From: Bacillota bacterium | GTDB lineage: Bacteria; Bacillota; Clostridia; Lachnospirales; Lachnospiraceae | Length of the DNA stretch: 19,840 nucleotides | Reading direction: 5' to 3' | Assembly (NCBI GenBank): GCA_017861355.1 | Contig: JAGFXQ010000020.1 | Location: forward strand, 1 to 19,840 | Shown here: one piece after another, positions 14,217 through 19,840 of the stretch | Layout: each line of letters starts with the position of its first letter | How positions within the stretch are numbered: the stretch's first letter is position 1 | Position numbers and translations under genes: made by a program | Notes under the pieces: model-generated | Database searches by the model: none | What the model saw: the letters and a program-made list of their open reading frames with translations, nothing else | What the model was told of the DNA's origin: nothing

Positions 14217-16769
14217 TTATTCTTTTTCCTTCAATAGACGAAGAATTTCCTTCTCCGGTTGAGGCTTGCTGAATAGAAACCCTTGTATTTTGTCACACTC
14301 ATGCTGAATTAAATAATCCAGCTGGCATTGTTCTTCCACACCCTCAGCTACTACACACATTCCCATAACTTTACCCAGCGAGATAATATGCCCAACTAAA
14401 TCATCTGTACCGGAATCCGTTATGTAATCAATAAAGGATTTATCTACCTTCATAGTAGTAATCGGAAGCTGCTTCAGATAGTTTAAGGATGAATATCCTT
14501 TCCCAAAATCGTCTAATGCAATCTTGACTTTTTTGTCCCTAAGTTTCTTCAATCTGGATATGATACGATCAAACGATTCCATTAAGATGGTTTCCGTTAT
14601 CTCCAGTTCCAACTTCTCGGCCTCTAATTGATTTATACTTAATGCATCCTCAATCACGGTCAGAAAATCAGATTGTAGCAGTTGAAGGATAGATATATTC
14701 ACCGATATTGATAAATCCTGATATCCATAGGTCTCCAACCTCTTTAAGAATGCACAGGCACTATTCAGAACCCAGGTGCCCAGGGGGATAATAAAATGCG
14801 TGTCTTCTGCAACCTTGATGAACTTCAGAGGTGATATCGGCCCCAGAACAGGACTGTTCCACCGAAGTAATGCCTCAAACCCTGTGATTTTATTTGTTTT
14901 TATATCCCATTGTGGCTGGTAATACAATTCGAATTCATTATTATCCATCGCACTTTGCAGATTTTTTTCTATCCTGATTCTTTCTGTCAGTACTTCATTC
15001 ATACCCTGATCATAGACTACATAACTTTTTCTTCCGGCTTCTTTCGCTTTATACATGGCAATATCCGCATTCTTAAGCAGCTGCTCTAAATCTCTTCCAT
15101 GATCCGGGCTCATCGCAATTCCGATACTTAAACTAATATGTAAATTACTGTTGAGGCTGTCAAAATCTTTTCTAAAGTTGTTAAGAAGATAGGAGGCATA
15201 TTCCTCCGCCTGCTCCTGTTTATCCAGCTGATCCACAATAAGAATAAATTCATCTCCGCTTAGCCGATATAGTGTAGATCCTTCCCATAGTAAAGTAGTT
15301 AATCTTTCACTTATCTTTACGATCAGCTTGTCTCCGAAGGCATGTCCCAAGGTATCATTCACATATTTAAAGTTATCTATATCAATGAATAGTAAAGCTG
15401 CTTTCCTACCCTCAGCAAAAGTCAGCACGGATCTCTCATACAAGGAATGCTTATTCAGAAGGCCGGTCAGTGGGTCATAATAAGCTAGATTGGCCAACTT
15501 CTCCTCACTTAGTTTGATCTTCTCGTTAATTCTTAACATTTCCCCATACTGCTCTTTTATTTCTTCGTCTGATGCAGTCAGCTCTTCATAAAGCATACTG
15601 AGTTCTTCGTGATTCTCCTGTAAGTTTATCTTCATCTTATTGATTTTCCGGATATAGAAGATCAGTATGCTCAGAAAAGTAATTAGGGCTGTAAAAGCAG
15701 CGACTACTCCCAGGACCAGCGTCTTATATGTTTCATAAAATGAAAATGGCTTGTTGACAATCTCGCTATCCTTCGGTAGAACAGAGGGTGATACGTCAAA
15801 GCGTAACAACTGATTATAATCAAAAACTGTCCGTGTCGAATCGGTATATGCTATTGGTATCTTGTCCGGGTCTTCTCCATTCAGAATACGGTATGCCATC
15901 TTTGCTGCACTTTCACCTTGCATTTTTCCACTGAGAAGAGAACCTCCGATCACACCATAGCCCAAACCGAAATCATAGATATGGTAAACAGGTACGCAGC
16001 TATTCTCGCTAATTACTTTGGTGACATAGCTTTGATCCATTAACCTGTCATCGATATCACGAAAATAGGTCCCGATTAGAATAATACTGTCCTTCTCCAG
16101 TTCTCCTGCTCTCTTAACTATTTCTTCGAAAGGAAGATCATTCCATGAAGCCTCTTCCAAGTTCGAATCAAATTCACTCACGGTATTCACAATAATACTC
16201 ATCGTTGATTTTCCACTCTCGGAATTATCATTCAAAAGATAAATTTTCTTTATAGAAGGATTGATTCTTTTGGCTATCACTAATGTCTGCGTGGGATCTA
16301 CTACCTCTACAACACCGGTCACTCGGCTGTAGTTGTTTGTGATTGACTTTACACCCTCTGTGTTCACCCCTGAGAATACAACAGGAGCGTCCGAGAACAG
16401 CTTTTCTCTGTTCTCCAATGCGAATTGAAGTGCCACATCATCGGTCGTAACAATAATATCGATCCTTTTCTTATTATATTTGTATCGGTAATAATCCGTT
16501 AGGTAATCCAGGTTTTCCTCGGAATTATAGTTCTTCCAGTCCATATATTCCACGTAAAAGGAATAGTTAAATCCCTCCTGCTGTAGTTGGTTCATGATAC
16601 CTTCGGTCTGTTCCCTCGTCCATGCAAAGCCCTGATGATAAGAATTAATAATTAGCACATTCTTCATTTCCTCTTCCGCTTGCACATTTATATTCTGATA
16701 AAGTAATAATAGGATTAGGAAAATAGTAAATCCCATTATTTTGAATAACTTTCGACTTCTTCTAATCAT
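14217..16769 (-). CDS. GGDEF-EAL protein with extracellular ABC-type solute-binding sensor
   Basis: This 850-residue protein makes and/or degrades cyclic-di-GMP. A signal-anchor helix (residues 9-30) is followed by an extracellular domain (about 35-330) of the ABC_sub_bind type (VLIINSYHQGFAWT, DIIVTTDDVALQFA, VVFSGVN), then a membrane helix (350-373). A coiled coil (375-427) leads to GGDEF (428-587) and EAL (about 593-848). The GGDEF site reads SGDEF (504-508), a variant often still active; the inhibitory RxxD site is absent (WEGS in its place). The EAL site looks complete: EAL (632-634), N691, E723, DDFGKGYSS (753-761), K774, E809 and Q829. A phosphodiesterase, perhaps bifunctional or GTP-tuned, is likely. 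The ATG has GGGAGG 5 bases upstream. A cue bound outside probably adjusts its activity. Confidence 0.92.
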   Translation of the reverse strand: MIRRSRKLFKIMGFTIFLILLLLYQNINVQAEEEMKNVLIINSYHQGFAWTREQTEGIMNQLQQEGFNYSFYVEYMDWKNYNSEENLDYLTDYYRYKYNKKRIDIIVTTDDVALQFALENREKLFSDAPVVFSGVNTEGVKSITNNYSRVTGVVEVVDPTQTLVIAKRINPSIKKIYLLNDNSESGKSTMSIIVNTVSEFDSNLEEASWNDLPFEEIVKRAGELEKDSIILIGTYFRDIDDRLMDQSYVTKVISENSCVPVYHIYDFGLGYGVIGGSLLSGKMQGESAAKMAYRILNGEDPDKIPIAYTDSTRTVFDYNQLLRFDVSPSVLPKDSEIVNKPFSFYETYKTLVLGVVAAFTALITFLSILIFYIRKINKMKINLQENHEELSMLYEELTASDEEIKEQYGEMLRINEKIKLSEEKLANLAYYDPLTGLLNKHSLYERSVLTFAEGRKAALLFIDIDNFKYVNDTLGHAFGDKLIVKISERLTTLLWEGSTLYRLSGDEFILIVDQLDKQEQAEEYASYLLNNFRKDFDSLNSNLHISLSIGIAMSPDHGRDLEQLLKNADIAMYKAKEAGRKSYVVYDQGMNEVLTERIRIEKNLQSAMDNNEFELYYQPQWDIKTNKITGFEALLRWNSPVLGPISPLKFIKVAEDTHFIIPLGTWVLNSACAFLKRLETYGYQDLSISVNISILQLLQSDFLTVIEDALSINQLEAEKLELEITETILMESFDRIISRLKKLRDKKVKIALDDFGKGYSSLNYLKQLPITTMKVDKSFIDYITDSGTDDLVGHIISLGKVMGMCVVAEGVEEQCQLDYLIQHECDKIQGFLFSKPQPEKEILRLLKEKE

Positions 16770-16994
16770 CTAAACCTCCCGGTAATTAATTAGTTTTCTC
16801 TGAAGTGCATCAAAATTCTGTTATAATTTGCCGTCATTCAACAGATGCATTCTCGTATGACTTTATTTTACATGAATATCGAAAATATTACATCTATTCT
16901 TCTATTATATACTACCCTTCTGCCACTGCCAATAGAGTATTTTGCTACCGTTTGTTCTAATCGGGATACAGTATGAGGTCCGTCATATAACCAC

Positions 16995-18290
16995 TTACAT
17001 AAATATAATTGTAAAAAGCAAGGTTGCGTTTAAGATGATAATGATGGCTGTAATAATATAACCGATAATATTTGTCATCGGCCGGTTCACAAAGGCACCC
17101 ATCAATTCTTTCCTTCTCGTTATCATGAGCATAGGTATAATCGCCAGTGGTAATGTAAAGCTTAAGGTCACCTGGCTTAGAATCAGCGCTTTCATTGGAT
17201 TGATACCAAGAGCTATGATTACCATTGCAGGTGTCATGGTTACCAGTCTTCTTATATTGACCGGGATATTAAGACCAACAAAGCCTTTCATGATTGTCTG
17301 CCCTGCCATCGTCCCAACCGCAGAGGAGGATAGCCCTGAAGACAATAGAGCAATTCCGAATGCTGCACTGGAGAGTGATCCCAAGAGTGGTTCCAGTGAT
17401 TTATGAGCTTGCTCTATGGTATCTACCACCATTCCATTTTTATAAAATACAGCAGCTGAAACTACCACCATAGCGGCATTTACAAAAAAGGCGATGTTCA
17501 TGGCAATTAAAATATCCACTCGTTCCATCTTTAGGTGCCTTTTCTTATCCTCAACTGTCTTGTCATGGTTCCTGCATTGAACGAGTTGTGAATGAAGATA
17601 AATCACATGAGGCATAACGGTAGCTCCCAGCATCCCCACTGCAATAAGAACCGCCTGCCCATTTGGCAACGAAGGAATTAAGGTATGCAAGGCGACCTGA
17701 GTCCAATCCGGTTTCGCGAGAAAGAGCTCCATGCCGTAGGCAATACCAATTATGGCAACCAAACCGGTGATAACCGCCTCAATCACACGCTGCCCGTATT
17801 TTTCCAGGTACACGATAGCGAAGGTAATTATTCCGGTTAAAAGGCCAGCATAGACCATCGGTATTCTTAATAATAGATAGAAGCCCAAGGTTCCTCCTAA
17901 GAACTCCGCCAGATCGGTTGCCATTGCAGCAAATTCCGCACAGAACCAAAGAATCCAGTTGGTTCTGCGCCGAAATAGCCTGCCACACATTTCTGGCAAG
18001 TTATGTCCTGTTGCTATTCCCAGCTTTGCAGATAAGGATTGTAAAAAGATTGCCATCAGATTACTCCAAAGGATTACCCAGATTAGACTATAATTAAAAA
18101 CGGAACCTCCACTGATATTGGTTGCAAAATTGCCCGGATCGATGTATGCAACGCTTACGACGAAAGCTGGCCCTAGAAATTGCAAAAGCTGTCGAAAGCC
18201 ACTCACTCGTCGGAAGATATGATAAGAGGGTTCTATTGTTTTAAATTCTCCGGTTAAGGAGGATTCTGCTATTTCTGCCGGCTCATTCAT
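16995..18290 (-). CDS. mntH: NRAMP-family manganese/metal-proton symporter MntH
   Basis: This 431-residue protein has about 11 membrane helices and belongs to the NRAMP family, which imports Mn2+ (and to some extent Fe2+) with protons. Both metal-site motifs are present: DPGN in helix 1 (residues 51-54) and MPH in helix 6 (226-228). The family transport signature appears near QTIMKGFVG. The GAGG at 18302-18299 is 8 bases from the ATG at 18290; the ATG at 18296 and the GTG at 18299 lie too close to it or overlap it, so 18290 is the best start. The gene is divergent from a MntR-type regulator, which strongly supports manganese as substrate. No clear terminator was found at its 3' end. Confidence 0.93.
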   Translation of the reverse strand: MNEPAEIAESSLTGEFKTIEPSYHIFRRVSGFRQLLQFLGPAFVVSVAYIDPGNFATNISGGSVFNYSLIWVILWSNLMAIFLQSLSAKLGIATGHNLPEMCGRLFRRRTNWILWFCAEFAAMATDLAEFLGGTLGFYLLLRIPMVYAGLLTGIITFAIVYLEKYGQRVIEAVITGLVAIIGIAYGMELFLAKPDWTQVALHTLIPSLPNGQAVLIAVGMLGATVMPHVIYLHSQLVQCRNHDKTVEDKKRHLKMERVDILIAMNIAFFVNAAMVVVSAAVFYKNGMVVDTIEQAHKSLEPLLGSLSSAAFGIALLSSGLSSSAVGTMAGQTIMKGFVGLNIPVNIRRLVTMTPAMVIIALGINPMKALILSQVTLSFTLPLAIIPMLMITRRKELMGAFVNRPMTNIIGYIITAIIIILNATLLFTIIFM

Positions 18291-18431
18291 ATTCATCACC
18301 TCTATATTCTTTTCACATGAAATCTCTTCAAATGATAATGATCAGTTGAGAGTAATTATTTTACCCTACACTAACATATGTATCTTTAATTCATGTGTGA
18401 CAGCATATAAATGTATAAATGAAGCAAGGCA
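18291..18431. promoter_or_regulatory. Divergent mntH-mntR control region with candidate operators
   Basis: The gap contains three small dyads: TTTCA-CA-TGAAA (18311-18322) close to mntH, TGAT-AATG-ATCA (18333-18344), and TTCATGTGTGA (18390-18400) near mntR. The last is almost the reverse complement of the first (TCACATGAA against TCACACATGAA). Symmetric sites at both ends would suit a metal-loaded MntR controlling both genes. I cannot assign the -35/-10 elements with confidence. Confidence 0.4.
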
Positions 18432-18941
18432 GTGAAAAAAGTGGAAAACAATGAATTTCACACCGTCCGAGGGTATCAGCTACTAGAGCAAAAGAAAAGG
18501 ATCTTAACTTCTGCCATGGAAGATTATCTTGAAATGATCTACAGAAACAGTATTGACGAAGGATATATCAGAATGAGTACATTAGCTGAGTTGCTTCATG
18601 TAAAAGCGGCTTCCGCTTCAAGAATGGTTCAGAGGCTTGGAGAACTTGGTTTTCTTATCTATAAGAAATACGGAATTATCGTCTTAAGCGAAGATGGAAA
18701 AGCTATTGGTGAATACTTACTGAAGAGGCATCGGATCATTGAGAATTTTCTACGATTAATAAGCTGTGAAGATAATCTATTACAGCAGACAGAGTTAATG
18801 GAGCATGACCTCACTCCCAATACTGTCTGCAGGATTAATATTATGAATAGTTTCTTTACGGACAATATAGAAATTTACGAACACTTTCTGGAATATCAGA
18901 CAACAAGGCCACTCACTGTCAGCACATGTGATTACGTATGA
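18432..18941 (+). CDS. mntR: DtxR/MntR-family manganese-dependent transcriptional regulator
   Basis: This 169-residue protein has an N-terminal winged helix (about residues 25-95, with STLAELLHVKAASASRMVQRL as helix-turn-helix) and a dimerisation/metal-binding domain, without the SH3-like third domain. That is the short MntR form of the DtxR family. Metal ligands known from Bacillus MntR have counterparts here: D31 and E34 (MEDYLE), H100 (KRHRII), and E121, E124 and H125 (ELMEH). Loaded with Mn2+ it should repress the divergent mntH. About 22 residues precede the usual MntR N-terminus. The start is uncertain: GTG at 18432 lies too close to the weak AAGG, and GTG at 18441 has better spacing. 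It carries no frameshift or missing motif. Confidence 0.88.
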   Translation: MKKVENNEFHTVRGYQLLEQKKRILTSAMEDYLEMIYRNSIDEGYIRMSTLAELLHVKAASASRMVQRLGELGFLIYKKYGIIVLSEDGKAIGEYLLKRHRIIENFLRLISCEDNLLQQTELMEHDLTPNTVCRINIMNSFFTDNIEIYEHFLEYQTTRPLTVSTCDYV

Positions 18942-19028
18942 TGATTACGGTTACTTATTCATAGCCATGTTCGACATATTCTCTTTCTAATGGTCAAGCC
19001 TTTTCAATGTCTTGGTAATTATTGTCAT

Positions 19029-19061
19029 TTATCCACGAGGCATTGTGGATAATGTGGATAA
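19029..19061. promoter_or_regulatory. Cluster of three DnaA-box sequences
   Basis: Two perfect TGTGGATAA boxes stand directly in tandem (19044-19052 and 19053-19061). One inverted box with 8 of 9 matches (TTATCCACG, 19029-19037) precedes them. Two of them also form an 8-bp inverted repeat (TTATCCAC with GTGGATAA). No dnaA, dnaN or other origin gene is near, so this is more likely a DnaA regulatory or titration site than oriC. Confidence 0.6.
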
Positions 19062-19115
19062 TTGGTAAATATTTCTATCTCTTACCATAATTAGTAATCT
19101 AATGATAGAACCTCG

Positions 19116-19152
19116 CCTCTGAAATTCCGACATATTTGTCGCAAAAAAGAGG
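19116..19152. other. Nested inverted repeat upstream of the ferritin-like gene
   Basis: The outer arms CCTCT (19116-19120) and AGAGG (19148-19152) enclose CGACA (19128-19132) and TGTCG (19137-19141). It lies just before the proposed promoter, as an operator would. The inner TTTGTCGCAAAA also resembles a Spo0A box with one mismatch. Confidence 0.4.
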
Positions 19153-19161
19153 AATTAGAGA

Positions 19162-19189
19162 ACAAAACAACATATTTCAACATAAGATA
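19162..19189 (+). promoter_or_regulatory. Candidate mother-cell sigma-K-type promoter
   Basis: AC (19162-19163), a 17-base spacer and CATAAGATA (19181-19189) fit the sigma-K pattern AC / CATAnnnTA, about 50 bases before the start codon. No vegetative promoter is obvious. The pattern has low information content, so this is tentative. Confidence 0.3.
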
Positions 19190-19237
19190 ATACTGGAATG
19201 ACTTTATTATTAAAGTACCTAGCCAGGAGGTTACCAT

Positions 19238-19744
19238 ATGTTTCAATATCAATCATCCGAAAAGTATAACAATTGCTTTGACAATAAATTCTGCAGTAAT
19301 GTTCAAATACCAAGCCTTCCGTTGAAAGGCCCTAAATCATTTGACCAGATTCTGCGTTATATTCATAAATCGATCGAAGATGAAGCAAATGCTGCTGATT
19401 TTTACCGTCGATTGCTAAAAGAGGCTCCGAATAAGCTCCACTGCGAATTCATTCAGCATGCGTATGAGGATGAGTTGGAGCATTTACAAATCTTCACCAA
19501 GCTATATCAGTATTATACTGATTGTGATCCAAATTACTGCGTCGCTCCGGTCACATTACCTTGTTATAAGGAAGCATTGATGATGGCATTGATCGGAGAA
19601 TTGAATACGGTGGAGGCTTATCGTAATGTTCAGCTGTCAACTATGGATCAAGTGATCATCGATACCTTCTATATGATCATGGTCGATGAACAAGGCCATG
19701 CCACCATGTTCAGTACCCTATACAACAGTATTCCATGCAAATAA
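19238..19744 (+). CDS. Ferritin-like (rubrerythrin-type) di-iron protein, possibly spore-associated
   Basis: This 168-residue protein has a short N-terminal tail and a four-helix ferritin-like domain. The di-iron ligand pattern is visible: E47/E49 (SIEDEANAADFY) on helix 1, E79-x-x-H82 (DELEH) on helix 2, E121 or E126 (GELNTVEAY) on helix 3, and E151-x-x-H154 (DEQGH) on helix 4. It may store or oxidise iron or consume peroxide. It has seven cysteines (C13, C19, C69, C96, C101, C109, C167), many for such a small cytoplasmic protein, and no rubredoxin domain. Cysteine-rich ferritin-like proteins of this size occur in spore coats; with the candidate sigma-K promoter, a spore role is a reasonable guess but unproven. 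The start has AGGAGG 7 bases upstream. A terminator follows. Confidence 0.78.
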   Translation: MFQYQSSEKYNNCFDNKFCSNVQIPSLPLKGPKSFDQILRYIHKSIEDEANAADFYRRLLKEAPNKLHCEFIQHAYEDELEHLQIFTKLYQYYTDCDPNYCVAPVTLPCYKEALMMALIGELNTVEAYRNVQLSTMDQVIIDTFYMIMVDEQGHATMFSTLYNSIPCK

Positions 19745-19761
19745 ATACTGACAATTAATAA

Positions 19762-19800
19762 ACCGGGATGCTTTAATATTCTAAAGCATCCCGGTGTTTG
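19762..19800 (+). terminator. Rho-independent terminator after the ferritin-like gene
   Basis: The perfect 14-bp arms ACCGGGATGCTTTA (19762-19775) and TAAAGCATCCCGGT (19782-19795) enclose a 6-base loop and are followed by the U-rich GTTTGTT. Confidence 0.85.
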
Positions 19801-19840
19801 TTCATGACAATTGAAACATTTATCGTTTTATCTTATTTCG

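Larger units (their letters stand above)
18942..19237. other. Intergenic region with DnaA-box cluster and dyads
   Basis: This 296-base gap holds a Spo0A-box-like TTCGACA (18970-18976), three DnaA-box sequences (19029-19061), a nested dyad (19116-19152) and a candidate sigma-K-type promoter (19162-19189). I see no terminator for mntR and no small gene. Confidence 0.5.

Noticed and set aside
19029..19061. Chromosomal replication origin
   Set aside because: There are only three boxes, no AT-rich unwinding trio pattern that I can recognise, and no dnaA, dnaN, recF, rpmH or gyrase genes in the window.

Overview
The window looks like chromosomal DNA from an AT-rich, Gram-positive-type anaerobe of the Clostridia, most likely Lachnospiraceae or a close relative. 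This is an inference from strong GGAGG-type ribosome binding sites, vegetative promoters of TTGACA/TATAAT type, Firmicute-type families (an ECF transporter S component, a MntR-type regulator, DUF2752 and DUF4234 proteins) and heavy use of chemoreceptors and cyclic-di-GMP enzymes. I see no rRNA, tRNA, CRISPR array, transposase or phage gene.

Layout. Positions 1-7200 are housekeeping and accessory metabolism: a small coiled-coil protein (minus), an OGG-type DNA glycosylase (minus), a GNAT acetyltransferase resembling spermidine/spermine acetyltransferases (plus), an MFS transporter (plus), a membrane-anchored zinc-ribbon protein with a pentapeptide-repeat linker (minus), an Ldh_2-family malate/lactate-type dehydrogenase (plus), and a stand-alone ECF S component, possibly for niacin (plus). 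Positions 7200-16770 are a signalling region: an HD-GYP protein (minus), a DUF2752/DUF4234 membrane pair (plus), a chemoreceptor with an amino-acid-type dCache domain (minus), a divergent chemoreceptor-like protein with a C-terminal sugar-binding-protein domain (plus), and a GGDEF-EAL protein with an extracellular ABC-type solute-binding domain (minus). Positions 16995-19744 hold a divergent mntH/mntR manganese pair and a ferritin-like protein, with a DnaA-box cluster in the gap before the last gene.

How it fits together. The signalling genes sense small molecules and feed two outputs, chemotaxis (two MCP-type proteins) and cyclic-di-GMP turnover (GGDEF-EAL and HD-GYP). No CheA, CheW or flagellar gene is present, so the receptors must use components encoded elsewhere. 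The most unusual item is the 718-residue protein at 11969-14125. It is a membrane-anchored MCP signalling domain followed by an RbsB-like type I periplasmic-binding-protein domain that the predicted topology places in the cytoplasm.

Several starts are set here by ribosome binding sites rather than by the longest open frame: positions 541 (minus), 2373, 4938 (minus), 11969 and 18290 (minus). The non-coding DNA holds good promoters, several hairpin terminators (two between convergent genes), short tandem repeats of 12-16 bp, and candidate operators.
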